From Ruminococcus sp. (GTDB taxonomy: Bacteria; Bacillota; Clostridia; Oscillospirales; Ruminococcaceae): a stretch of 64,000 nucleotides of DNA. A program made the position numbers and the translations under genes. The notes under the pieces were generated by a model. It did not search any database, was not told the DNA's origin, and was given only the letters and a program-made list of their open reading frames with translations. The stretch is taken from NCBI GenBank assembly GCA_017470535.1, contig JAFUYP010000082.1:1-64000 (forward strand). The letters are read 5' to 3'. Of this stretch, positions 13,833-22,296 are shown in pieces (positions within the stretch are counted from its first letter, which is position 1; each line of letters begins with the position of its first letter).

Positions 13833-15413
13833 ATGAGTGATAAGAGCATTTACAGGGCAGTGATAGGCACAAATTCATGGGGCAGCAGAGCCTACGGAAA
13901 GATCCTCAGGGGGAGCAGTGTTGACGAGGATACTTTGCGCAGCACGGTGGAAGAGGCTATGAAGCGTGAGCTTGTCATTTTTGATACTGCCCGTGATTAT
14001 GGACTGGGCGAGGGGCAGAGACTGATAGGCAGGCTTTGCCCGAGACACGCAAAGATAAGTGCAAAGTATACCCCGGGGAAGAAGTATGCCGCAGGGCAGG
14101 TAAGGCGCTCGTTCCAAAAAGACCTTGATGACTTCGGGCGTGACTTTGTTGACATCTACTGGCTGCATCTGCCAAACTGCATCGAAGAGAATCTCTCCGA
14201 GATGATCGGGCTTTACAGGGAGGGCAGGATAGGCAGCATAGGCATATCGAATTTTACGCTTGACGAATGCAAAAAGGCAAAGGAGCTGCTTGACAGGGCA
14301 GGAGTGCCGCTTTTCGGCGTGCAGAACCATTACAGCATACTTGCAAGAGACTGGGAGAAAAACGGTCTTTTAGACTGGTGCCGGGAAAACGGCGTGCAGT
14401 TCTGGGCGTGGGCGGTGCTTGAAGAGGGACTGCTCGTTCCGCCGAAAAAGGGCGGCAAAATGTCTGCCATGAAGCTCTTTTATCTTAACCGTCAGAGCAA
14501 ACTGCTGCCGCTTTACAAGAAAATGCACATCATAGGCAAGCGCCACGGGATAAGCCCGGCGCAGGTAGCAGTGGCGTTTTGCACCTCGAAGGGGATAGTC
14601 CCGGTGTGCGGCTGCCGTAAGCCCTATCAGGTCGCAGACCTTGATGCGGCGGCAAATGTGACGCTCTCGGACAGGGAGATAAGAGCGCTTGAACAGACCG
14701 CCGACAGCACAGGTGTGAAGATACTCGGCGCTGATATGTTCAGGTTCGCAGTCGGTAAAAGCCGTATCACAGATGAGAGATACAAGGAGCTTACTCTCAA
14801 CGAATTCACAAAGGCTGCTGAGGTCTACGAGACTGACAAGGCAGGCGTTTACAAGATGTGCAAAAAGGATTATCCCGATGTGCTGGCAGAGCTTGAAAAA
14901 GAGCCGTTCACGGACCTGCTCGACTGCGGCTGCGGCACAGCGCCCATGCTGACGCTTCTGCACGACAAATACCCCGACAAGCACTACACAGGCATCGACC
15001 TTACCCCGAAAATGATAGAAGCTGCAAAAGCTAAAAACATGGAGGGTGTGGAGCTTGTGGTGGGCGACTGCGAAAAGCTGCCGTTTGATGATGATTCCTT
15101 TGATGCGGTCATATGCTGCCAGAGCTTCCACCATTACCCGAATGTGCAGGATTTCTTTGACAGCGTTTACCGTGTGCTGAGACCGGGCGGCAGGCTGATA
15201 CTTCGTGACATGACCGCTGACTCAGATGCTGCACGCTGGTTTATGAACAATATCGAGATGCCTGTCATCAATCTTGCAGGTCACGGAGATGTCCATGTCT
15301 ACGGAAAAGAAGAGGTCGAGAGCCTTTGCACAAATGCAGGTCTGCGGATCGAATCGTTTGAAAAGCGTGGGTTCTTTCGTCTGCATTGCGTAGCAAGAAA
15401 GCCGGTCAGGTAA
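13833..15413 (+). CDS. Aldo/keto reductase fused to a SAM methyltransferase
   Basis: A 526-residue two-domain protein. Residues 8-295 are an aldo/keto reductase barrel with the catalytic tetrad D51, Y56, K79 and H112. Residues about 355-520 are a class I methyltransferase: motif I LLDCGCGT (363-370), acidic motif GIDLTP (387-392), and the segment FDAVICCQSFHHY. The reductase would use NADPH on a carbonyl, the second domain would methylate with S-adenosylmethionine; substrates are unknown. The start is ATG 8 bases after AAGGAG. The gene heads an operon and has an operator-like repeat in its leader. The domain fusion is unusual. Confidence 0.85.
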   Translation: MSDKSIYRAVIGTNSWGSRAYGKILRGSSVDEDTLRSTVEEAMKRELVIFDTARDYGLGEGQRLIGRLCPRHAKISAKYTPGKKYAAGQVRRSFQKDLDDFGRDFVDIYWLHLPNCIEENLSEMIGLYREGRIGSIGISNFTLDECKKAKELLDRAGVPLFGVQNHYSILARDWEKNGLLDWCRENGVQFWAWAVLEEGLLVPPKKGGKMSAMKLFYLNRQSKLLPLYKKMHIIGKRHGISPAQVAVAFCTSKGIVPVCGCRKPYQVADLDAAANVTLSDREIRALEQTADSTGVKILGADMFRFAVGKSRITDERYKELTLNEFTKAAEVYETDKAGVYKMCKKDYPDVLAELEKEPFTDLLDCGCGTAPMLTLLHDKYPDKHYTGIDLTPKMIEAAKAKNMEGVELVVGDCEKLPFDDDSFDAVICCQSFHHYPNVQDFFDSVYRVLRPGGRLILRDMTADSDAARWFMNNIEMPVINLAGHGDVHVYGKEEVESLCTNAGLRIESFEKRGFFRLHCVARKPVR

Positions 15414-15436
15414 GTGGTGATGCAAATAACATTAAG

Positions 15437-15469
15437 TGATATTATCAGCACCGGTTAGCAATAACTAAC
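15437..15469 (+). promoter_or_regulatory. Second copy of the inverted-repeat promoter
   Basis: Extended -10 TGATATTAT (15437-15445; no clear -35) is followed nine bases later by TTAGCAATAACTAA (15455-15468), within the perfect repeat GTTAG-CAATAA-CTAAC. It matches the operator at 13741 in 12 of 14 bases and has identical spacing from the -10. Confidence 0.6.
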
Positions 15470-15493
15470 GAGATAAAAAAGGAGAGCAGAGTA

Positions 15494-15757
15494 ATGGGGT
15501 TATTCAAAAACTATTTAAGTCAGACAAGAAAGCCGGAGGGGTTCCTCGGCAAGATGATGCTAAAAGGCATGAACAGCGGTCACGCTAAAATGGCAGACTG
15601 GGGCATGGGTGCGATAAAAGACCTGACCCCCGAGATGATAGCCGAGATTGGCTGCGGCGGAGGACGAAATGCAGGGGCACTGCTTGAACTCTTCCCGGAA
15701 GCAAGGGCGGTAAGGCAGGAGTATTTTAAAGCGCTCGGCGGAGGTGACAAGGCATGA
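15494..15757 (+). CDS. Shortened class I SAM methyltransferase
   Basis: An 87-residue protein with a well-formed methyltransferase N-terminus (QTRKPEGFLGKMMLKGMNSGH; motif I AEIGCGGGRNAG). After FPEARAV it jumps to RQEYFKALGGGDKA and ends, missing the acidic motif II and the rest of the Rossmann domain; intact relatives are about 200 residues. An internal in-frame deletion is likely, so activity is doubtful. It has an AGGAG site and its stop overlaps the next ATG (ATGA), so it may survive for translational coupling. Confidence 0.6.
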   Translation: MGLFKNYLSQTRKPEGFLGKMMLKGMNSGHAKMADWGMGAIKDLTPEMIAEIGCGGGRNAGALLELFPEARAVRQEYFKALGGGDKA

Positions 15758-16368
15758 GCCTGCCGCTTTTTATCGCCTGCATAGGGCATATCATCTGCGG
15801 TGTTACCGACTGTCTGCTCGCCTACACCCCGGACGGGAGATTTGATATGGCGAAGGACACCGGTGACAGCGAGAGGATGAGCAGACTGTTTGAAAAAATG
15901 CCGCTGCGCCAGATAGAAGCGTCGATGCTCACAGGCGTGCTTGCGCTTTTTATGGCGTCGTTTGGCTATATAAAGCTGAGCCGCTGGGCGGAGGGGTATT
16001 CACAAACGGCAGGGGTCATAATGTATATCTCGGGAATGTTTTTCATAGTCCCGATAACGGCGCATCATGTTTTGTGCGCAGCTGTGGAGTGGTTCTTTGT
16101 AAAGCTCGGCAGGACGGAGCAGGCGCTTGAAACAGTGCTTTTGTTCTTTAAAAGGACAGCCGCCGCAGCCGCTGCATATGTGGGACTGTTAGTTTTCTCG
16201 GCGACACTTCTGGTGCTGACGATCTCCGGCAAAACGCAGCTGCCGATGTGGGCGTGCTGCTTTAACACGCTGCCGGTATTTGTGATACTTGCCCCGACAA
16301 AGCTGCCTGCAAAGGGCAACATCGCCAACGCAGCGATGTTTCTGGGGCTGAGCTTTATGTTACATTGA
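15754..16368 (+). CDS. Six-helix membrane protein, DUF6796-like
   Basis: A 204-residue integral membrane protein with about six hydrophobic helices. It has a conserved-looking N-terminal segment (IGHIICGVTDCLLAYTPDGRFD), a polar loop with RQIEASMLTG, and HHVLCAAVEWFF in a middle helix. This resembles DUF6796 proteins, of unknown function (tentative). Translationally coupled to the gene before it and to the membrane protein after it. Confidence 0.6.
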   Translation: MSLPLFIACIGHIICGVTDCLLAYTPDGRFDMAKDTGDSERMSRLFEKMPLRQIEASMLTGVLALFMASFGYIKLSRWAEGYSQTAGVIMYISGMFFIVPITAHHVLCAAVEWFFVKLGRTEQALETVLLFFKRTAAAAAAYVGLLVFSATLLVLTISGKTQLPMWACCFNTLPVFVILAPTKLPAKGNIANAAMFLGLSFMLH

Positions 16369-16378
16369 GGTGGATCTT

Positions 16379-16876
16379 ATGTTTTTGACGATATTTCTGG
16401 CAATAGTTTTCTGTGCGGCGATAACGCTTATGCTCATATCTGCCGTAACGCTCATTCAGGATGAGAGGTTCCTCTCATCAGCCCCGAAGGAGGCACTCGA
16501 GCTTTTAAAGCCGAGGACAGAAGAGGTGTTTTACGGCGCAAGGGCTATGGGCTGGGTGCTTATGATAATAAGCATATCGCTGATACTGGGCGTAGGTGTC
16601 GTATCCATATGGGACGGCTTTAAGAGCGGCTATTCGTTTTGGCAGTTCTTTGTGCGGTTTTTGATGATATTCACTATCTATAAGGCATACGACATGATAT
16701 TCTTTGACTGGTTCCTTTTGTGCAGATCTCATTTCTTCCAGTTTTACTACCCTGAGATAGAGCCTGTCTATAACGGCAGAAAATACGGCTACAATCTTAA
16801 AAGTCAGCTTTTAAAGCTGCTTGTGATATTCCCGGCAGCGTCAGCGCTTGCGGCGTGGATATGCAGTATAGTTTAA
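16379..16876 (+). CDS. Four-helix membrane protein of unknown function
   Basis: A 165-residue integral membrane protein with helices at about 2-24, 52-74, 85-105 and 140-163. Between helices 3 and 4 is a Tyr/Phe-rich segment (CRSHFFQFYYPEIEPVYNGRKYGYN). ATG at 16379 follows GAGGTGG; an upstream GTG would overlap that site. No family recognised. It lies in the reductase-methyltransferase operon. Confidence 0.6.
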   Translation: MFLTIFLAIVFCAAITLMLISAVTLIQDERFLSSAPKEALELLKPRTEEVFYGARAMGWVLMIISISLILGVGVVSIWDGFKSGYSFWQFFVRFLMIFTIYKAYDMIFFDWFLLCRSHFFQFYYPEIEPVYNGRKYGYNLKSQLLKLLVIFPAASALAAWICSIV

Positions 16877-16902
16877 CCTGGAAACGGAAAGGAGAATACA
16901 AC

Positions 16903-17790
16903 ATGAAAGAAAAATACACGCTTGCAGATGACGGCTTTGTCGGATACTGGCACCCGTCAGATCACCATAAGGGAAGAGCGATAATCGTTTTCCCGGGGTC
17001 TGGTGCGGACTATGAGCTGACAAGGAAAGGCTCGCAGTTTCTGAGAAAAGCCGGGTGGAGCTGTCTGATAGTAGGCTTTGCAGGCTGGGAGGGCTTGCCC
17101 GAGGACCCTGTGCTGACACCTGTGGAATATGCAGAAAGGGCAGTGAAGGTACTTAAAAGCGCAGGCTTTGAAAAAATTGCCATGTACGGCATCTCCGCAG
17201 GGGCAAAGTATGCGATAACGGCGGCGTCGCTTATCCCCGATGTGAGCCTTGTGATAGCAGGCTCGCCCTTTGACTATACGACAGAAGCGTTCAAGGGCAC
17301 AAAGGCGCTTAACAAGTCTACCTTTTCATGGAGGGGCAAGCCTCTTGCGTATGATAAGACGGTAACGCTCCACCGCAACATCATAAGCGTTCTTTTGCGC
17401 ACTGCGTTTTCTAAAAAATACGGAATGAGAAGAATGCTGCGTGGCTGCTATGATGAGAACGTGCAGACAGAAAAAGCAAGGATAAAGGTCGAGAATATGC
17501 ACGCTGATATTCTTATGCAGTGTCCGGGTTATGACGACTGCTGGCCGTCAGACGAGGCTGTTCCGAGAATGAAAAAGAAGCTCGAAGAATGTGCCTATCC
17601 TTACAGAGTCAGGGCGACGGTATATAAAAAAGGCAGCCACCTGCTTTGCGGCGATCTTTCAGGCTCGCCTGAGTATCTCAGGTCGATGCGTAAGATATTG
17701 CAGGCAGAATATGCTGATCAGAACGCCTGCAACAAGGCAAGAAAAGACAGCATGAAGGAAGCGCTTGAATTTCTTGACGGGTGGAGGTAA
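16903..17790 (+). CDS. Alpha/beta hydrolase, BAAT/acyl-CoA thioesterase type
   Basis: A 295-residue cytosolic hydrolase. The nucleophile elbow is GISAG (S98), the acid is probably an Asp of GYDDCWPSD, and the His is in KKGSHLLC near the C-terminus. The order and the long insert match the BAAT C-terminal family, which cleaves or transfers acyl groups from thioesters. Start at 16903 follows AAAGGAG; an earlier ATG lies in the preceding gene and lacks a site. Last gene of the operon, cut off from the next by a repeat element and a terminator. Confidence 0.75.
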   Translation: MKEKYTLADDGFVGYWHPSDHHKGRAIIVFPGSGADYELTRKGSQFLRKAGWSCLIVGFAGWEGLPEDPVLTPVEYAERAVKVLKSAGFEKIAMYGISAGAKYAITAASLIPDVSLVIAGSPFDYTTEAFKGTKALNKSTFSWRGKPLAYDKTVTLHRNIISVLLRTAFSKKYGMRRMLRGCYDENVQTEKARIKVENMHADILMQCPGYDDCWPSDEAVPRMKKKLEECAYPYRVRATVYKKGSHLLCGDLSGSPEYLRSMRKILQAEYADQNACNKARKDSMKEALEFLDGWR

Positions 17791-17806
17791 AATATGCAGA
17801 GATTAA

Positions 17807-17978
17807 GGCAACACCGCCGGGCCACCGGCATACGCCTTTGTGTGCCATCTGCTTGCCGGATTTCCGTCATAATACCCAATTTTACCTTGTCTTACGCCAG
17901 TAAAACTGCGGCAAAAATGGGCATTCTGACGAAAATTCGGACTGCGCATCTGACACACAATGGTCGTGCGGTGTTGCC
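17807..17978. mobile_element. Palindromic miniature element, copy 1
   Basis: A 172-bp imperfect palindrome with ends GGCAACACCG and CGGTGTTGCC inside TTAA...TTAA. It shares the blocks TTTGTGTGCCATCTGCTTGC, ACCTTGTCTTACGCCAG and AAAATGGGCATTCTGACGAA with copy 2 at 31032. It has no transposase, so it resembles a MITE or large REP-type element. A 62-codon frame across it is not a gene. Confidence 0.85.
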
Positions 17979-17990
17979 TTAAAGAAAGTA

Positions 17991-18017
17991 AAAAAAGCGC
18001 CCTCTGGCGCTTTTTTT
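17991..18017. terminator. Bidirectional terminator
   Basis: GCGCC-CTCT-GGCGC flanked by six A and seven T. The minus-strand LtaS-like gene stop codon lies in its T tract, so it ends both convergent transcripts. Confidence 0.85.
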
Positions 18018-20187
18018 ACTTTTCGTGCTGTTTGAATATCTTGTAGTATTGCAGGTATCTGAGATCCTTCATCTCGTCGGTGTCGTGGGCAGGGTCATCG
18101 CTGCGCTTGTGCCACTGCTCGTCGCCGTCCATATAGCCGAAGGATGAGATTATCGGAAGATTTTCCCGCAGGCTGTCAAGGAAATTCTGATAATCGCTCC
18201 TCGGCAGACCGCAAACATCCATAAGGTCGATGCCTAAGTAGTTAAGGCTCACATTGCTGTTTTCCTTTTCCTCGATGTCGTAGTTTGCCCAGATGAAGTA
18301 CGGCGTCTGGTGCGACTTGCAGAATTCCTCTATCGGCAGGCTGTCAAGGTTAGAGCCCAGCATATCATCATAGAAGCCGCTTATGTGCGGATAGTGGTCG
18401 CCGAAGAATACTATGACCACGTCCTCGTCAACGTTTTTGAAATACTCTATCATATCGCCTATCGCCTTATCTGCCTGGTAGATAGAATTGAGGTAGATAT
18501 CCGCCTGATCGTTTGCAGGGGAGGCAAGGTCTATCGGTGTATGGTCGGATTCAAGAAGTGAGTTATATGGGGCGTGGTTCTGCATGGTAGTCACCCATAC
18601 GAACATACTCTCGTCCTTCGGCTTTCTCTCAAATTCCTTTTCAACTCTTCTGTAAATGGAATCGTCGGAGATGTTGCCGTTTATCTCGGTCACGTTGGTG
18701 AGATGTACATTGTCGCTGTAATACGCCGTGTCAAAGCCTAACTGCTTGTAGGCGTTCTCTATCTTCCACAGACCCCTGCGGCAGCAGGTGAGCGCTACCG
18801 TATGATAGCCGAGGTCGTTTAAATGGCTTACCATGCTGTCCTGCGGCTGATCCATAAACTGCGTGTACACCGCACTTCCCGAAGGCAGGAAGTACATGGA
18901 GTTGCCCGATAAGAACTCAAACTCGCTGTTGCAGGTATAGCCGCCGTATGGGGATACCGTAACATAGCCCTTTATGCAGTCCTCCTTGAGGGCACGGATG
19001 TTGGGCATATAATCCATATTGACTTCTATATCGCCAAGATGCTTTACATCTGCAAAGGATTCGTTGAGTACGGCTATTATCGTAGGCTTGCGTGTCACAG
19101 TCTGGTCGGTCTCGAACTTTTCAAGTCTGCTGACTGCCTCTTCATTGCTGTAACCGTCGGGGACCTTGATGCGGTTTTTAAGTCCGTCGTAGTAGAAGCA
19201 TAAAAGTCCGCCTACGTCCTGATAGGTGTCGGTGTCCTCGCCGAGGGAGAAGTTGAGCCTCACTATCCTGTTGTTTAGCCCGTAGCTGTAAACAGCCTCA
19301 GCCGAGAAGTAGAAGCTGACGCACATAGCAGCCAGCACGCCTGCGCCTATCGAGCGGTTCTTTACAGGGTGTTCGAGCGGTGAAAGCTCGATGATGAAGG
19401 TAAGTGCTATGATGATGAGCGTATCGGCAACTGCAAAAAGCACCATGTAGGAAAAGCCAAACTGGTATTCGTCGCTTATCTCGCCGGCGCTCGTGACGTT
19501 TGCAAGGTCTGCAAATCGGATAGGACCGCCGCGGAAATGCACGATGTAGTATTGCAGCACCGCATAGAACGCAAAGAACGCCGAGAAAAGCGTTATCAGT
19601 ATGCGTGTTATCAGCTTGTGCTTTGTGAATGCGACTGCTATAAAGAAGAATATAAAGTACATGAATATCCCGAGCAGGATATTGGGAAAGTACGGCTTTA
19701 TGAATCTTCTCAGGTTAGCGCCGTCGTTTGCTATGTAGGACGGCACAAGGTATAAACAGAATTCGTTTATAAAATAGAAATTCGCCGAGAGCAGCAGTGC
19801 GTAGAAATAGCGGTTCATCTTAGGTCTGCCCTTTTTGACGCATACGACTGCCGATACAGCAGCGCAGCCGAAGCCTAAAAATGCCAGCAGCCCTGAGAGC
19901 CATGCGAACTTATCGTTATTGAGTGAGGCAAAATCCGCAAAGCCCGAGCTGCCGAGCAGCAGTATATATGCCCATATCGCAAGCGCTAAGAACGCCCCCG
20001 GGAAAACGAACGGGAAACGCTCCTTTGTTTCCTTCGGCTGTTTGTCGGACTGAATACTTTGTGATGCTTCTATTACCTCTTGTGTGTCATTGTCAGTGGT
20101 TTTTTCGGTATCTGTTTTACTGTCTGTTGTCTTTGTATCTGTAATGTCGGGGGTAACTTCGGTCGTGTTTTCTTTTTCTGTGTCCAT
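18016..20187 (-). CDS. LtaS-type phosphoglycerol transferase (sulfatase fold)
   Basis: A 723-residue membrane enzyme of the lipoteichoic acid synthase family, which polymerises glycerol phosphate from phosphatidylglycerol outside the membrane. An acidic, Thr-rich cytoplasmic tail (1-55) precedes about six membrane helices (60-300). The catalytic domain starts near 365: E376 in LNESF, nucleophile T418 in GGYTCNSEF, HAPYN (538-542) and D597-H598 in FFGDHYPH. The tail is longer than usual. It diverges from the polymer gene cluster across a 230-bp promoter region and probably works on the same class of surface polymer. Confidence 0.88.
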   Translation of the reverse strand: MDTEKENTTEVTPDITDTKTTDSKTDTEKTTDNDTQEVIEASQSIQSDKQPKETKERFPFVFPGAFLALAIWAYILLLGSSGFADFASLNNDKFAWLSGLLAFLGFGCAAVSAVVCVKKGRPKMNRYFYALLLSANFYFINEFCLYLVPSYIANDGANLRRFIKPYFPNILLGIFMYFIFFFIAVAFTKHKLITRILITLFSAFFAFYAVLQYYIVHFRGGPIRFADLANVTSAGEISDEYQFGFSYMVLFAVADTLIIIALTFIIELSPLEHPVKNRSIGAGVLAAMCVSFYFSAEAVYSYGLNNRIVRLNFSLGEDTDTYQDVGGLLCFYYDGLKNRIKVPDGYSNEEAVSRLEKFETDQTVTRKPTIIAVLNESFADVKHLGDIEVNMDYMPNIRALKEDCIKGYVTVSPYGGYTCNSEFEFLSGNSMYFLPSGSAVYTQFMDQPQDSMVSHLNDLGYHTVALTCCRRGLWKIENAYKQLGFDTAYYSDNVHLTNVTEINGNISDDSIYRRVEKEFERKPKDESMFVWVTTMQNHAPYNSLLESDHTPIDLASPANDQADIYLNSIYQADKAIGDMIEYFKNVDEDVVIVFFGDHYPHISGFYDDMLGSNLDSLPIEEFCKSHQTPYFIWANYDIEEKENSNVSLNYLGIDLMDVCGLPRSDYQNFLDSLRENLPIISSFGYMDGDEQWHKRSDDPAHDTDEMKDLRYLQYYKIFKQHEK

Positions 20188-20226
20188 TGATGTTCCTCCT
20201 TATCTTCCTGATTTATTATAGAGATT

Positions 20227-20255
20227 ATTATACTATATTAAATGACGATTTTCAA
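20227..20255 (-). promoter_or_regulatory. Promoter of the LtaS-like gene
   Basis: Minus strand: TTGAAA (20255-20250), 17-bp spacer, TATAAT (20232-20227), about 40 bases before the ATG. Confidence 0.65.
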
Positions 20256-20356
20256 GCTCTTGTAATTTTTTTTAATCATTTTGAGTTAAAATCGACAAAA
20301 ACCCCTTTAAAAGCAGGCGTGCTTTGGGTATAATTTATTCTTTCTGTCCTTTTTAA

Positions 20357-20385
20357 TTGACTTTTTGACGTAAATATGATATAAT
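20357..20385 (+). promoter_or_regulatory. Promoter of the surface-polymer operon
   Basis: TTGACT, 17-bp spacer, TATAAT with TGA before it (extended -10), 33 bp before the first gene of the cluster. Together with the minus-strand promoter at 20227 it forms a compact divergent control region. Confidence 0.75.
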
Positions 20386-20417
20386 CAAAAGAGCTATGTT
20401 TTAAGGACGGTGAGGTC

Positions 20418-21536
20418 ATGGGCGCAAAGCGCTTTGTCAAGGAACAGCTTAAAATGCTTTTGCAGCATACTATGCTCCCGGCGGCGTATAGGCTGGGGGC
20501 GCTCCGGCGTGTTCAGAAGGGTCTTGTGGTATTTGCCGACGCTCACCATGACAGCATACCGTTCTCTATGAAAAAAATGTACGCACGGATAAAAAAAGAA
20601 GACAGGTGCAAAATAAAAGTGATGTGCACAGATTTTCAGAAGATGTCGTTTTTATCACTTTTTGTGTGGCTTGTAAGGTTCATGCTTTTATATGCAAGAG
20701 CTGAGTATGTATTTATATGCGATAACTTCCTGCCCGTGTCCTCCTGCAAAAAGAGGAGCAGCACAAAGGTCGTGCAGCTGTGGCATTCGGGAGGGCTTTT
20801 CAAAAAGTCGGGCTACGATACGCCGTACAGCGTGCCGGAATATTACAAGGGCAATGTCTTTGCAAACTACGATCTTCTGACGGTGAGCGCAAAATGCTGC
20901 GTGCCGGTGTTTGAGCGCATGATGCGCCAGCCGCCGGGCGTGGTCAGGGCTACGGGCATATCACGCAGCGATGTGCTTTTAAGCAAAAGGTACATAAGGC
21001 TTTGCCGTGAGAGGTTCTTTGAGAAGTACCCGGAGGCAAGGGGCAGGAAGATAGTCCTCTACGCCCCGACGTTCAGGGGGAGTGCGGACGACCCCGGGCT
21101 TTGCGGTGATGATGATGTGACGGCGGCGTTTGAAAATGATAAGAGGTATTTTCTTGTAAAGAAGCTGCACCCTCACTATGAGAACAAGCACCCCGGGAGT
21201 ATCAGCTGCGATATACCGTGCGAGCGGCTTTTGCCCGTGGCGGATCTTCTGATAACGGATTTTTCGTCGGTGCTTTTTGACTACTGTCTGTATGAAAAGC
21301 CGTTTGTGATATTCGCACCCGACTATGACAGCTATGTCAGAGAGGTGGGCTTTTATAAAGAGCCACGGTCGTTCCCGACAACGGTGGTGAGAGATGCTTG
21401 TGATCTTTTGCAGGCGGCAGAGAATGAGCTTTATCACAGAAAAAAGGAAGAGCTTTCTGAATTTAAGCGCTTTCACATGGGAATGTGCGACGGAGATTCA
21501 ACTGACAGGATATTAAAAACGATAGGTCTTATATAA
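20418..21536 (+). CDS. CDP-glycerol glycerophosphotransferase family protein (TagB/TagF-like)
   Basis: A 372-residue enzyme of the teichoic-acid polymerase family, which transfers polyol phosphate from a CDP-polyol to a growing chain on the inner membrane face. Visible family motifs are QLWHSGG in place of the usual HGT, VLYAPTFRG, KLHPHY and the donor-site signature ITDFSSVLFDY, in order. The N-terminal 100 residues are basic and hydrophobic, suiting monotopic membrane binding. Shorter than TagF, closer to a TagB-like primase in size. First gene of the operon. Confidence 0.85.
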   Translation: MGAKRFVKEQLKMLLQHTMLPAAYRLGALRRVQKGLVVFADAHHDSIPFSMKKMYARIKKEDRCKIKVMCTDFQKMSFLSLFVWLVRFMLLYARAEYVFICDNFLPVSSCKKRSSTKVVQLWHSGGLFKKSGYDTPYSVPEYYKGNVFANYDLLTVSAKCCVPVFERMMRQPPGVVRATGISRSDVLLSKRYIRLCRERFFEKYPEARGRKIVLYAPTFRGSADDPGLCGDDDVTAAFENDKRYFLVKKLHPHYENKHPGSISCDIPCERLLPVADLLITDFSSVLFDYCLYEKPFVIFAPDYDSYVREVGFYKEPRSFPTTVVRDACDLLQAAENELYHRKKEELSEFKRFHMGMCDGDSTDRILKTIGLI

Positions 21537-21555
21537 AAGAAAGGAAAGATGGATA

Positions 21556-22296
21556 ATGATAACAGCAATGCTTTTTGCCGGCGGTATCGGCGCAAGAATG
21601 AAATCGGTGGATATGCCCAAGCAGTTTTTAGAGGTGGGCGGTATGCCGATAATAATACACACGATGGGTCACTTTGCACGTCACCCCGAGGTGGATGCGA
21701 TAGTCATCGCCTGCAAGGAGGACTGGATAGATTATTTGAAGGATCTTATAAAGCAGTACAATATCCCGAAGGTAAAGGCTATCGTTCCGGGCGGTGCCAA
21801 CGGCTTTGACTCTATCCATAACGGCGTTGTGGCTACGGCGGAGTTCCAGAAAAATGACGACGATATTATCCTTATCTGTGACGGCGTGCGCCCGATGCTC
21901 TCGGAAGCACTTATCACAAACTGCATAAACGATACAAGGAAATACGGCACTGCCGTTCCTGTGACACCGGCGATAGATTCGCTGCTGTATTCCGAGGACG
22001 GCGAGAACTGTGCCAAGAGCTATCAGAGAAGCACCATGTATATCACACAGGCACCGCAGGGCTACACTATGGAGCGTATACTCTGGGCGCATGATGAAGC
22101 ATACAAGAGAAATATCCTAAACCCCGTTTCTTCAAGCGAGCTGTTTATAGAGCTGGGCGAGAGCGTGCATATCTTTATAGGTGAGAGATTCAACATAAAG
22201 GTGACTACCCCCGAGGATCTTACGACGCTCAGGTCGCAGTTTTACTATGAGAACTACAAGAAATTTGCAAAGGAAGAGTTGAAGTATGGCTTATGA
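21556..22296 (+). CDS. IspD/TarI-like cytidylyltransferase
   Basis: A 246-residue nucleotidyltransferase making a CDP-activated sugar alcohol from CTP. The N-terminal signature is AMLFAGGIGARM...MPKQFLEVGG, with ICDGVRPM and TQAPQGY further on. IspD (isoprenoid) and TarI (ribitol phosphate) share this fold. Its place among polymer genes, next to an SDR and TagD, favours a D-ribitol-5-phosphate or similar substrate. The 3' end overlaps the next gene by 11 bp. Confidence 0.82.
   Translation: MITAMLFAGGIGARMKSVDMPKQFLEVGGMPIIIHTMGHFARHPEVDAIVIACKEDWIDYLKDLIKQYNIPKVKAIVPGGANGFDSIHNGVVATAEFQKNDDDIILICDGVRPMLSEALITNCINDTRKYGTAVPVTPAIDSLLYSEDGENCAKSYQRSTMYITQAPQGYTMERILWAHDEAYKRNILNPVSSSELFIELGESVHIFIGERFNIKVTTPEDLTTLRSQFYYENYKKFAKEELKYGL

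Noticed and set aside
14370..15134. Long minus-strand frame (254 codons) opposite the reductase-methyltransferase gene
   Set aside because: Antisense shadow of a clearly coding plus-strand gene, without its own promoter or family features.
17794..17982. 62-codon frame MQRLRQHRRATG...
   Set aside because: It lies almost wholly inside the palindromic miniature element; the second copy of the element does not keep the frame.
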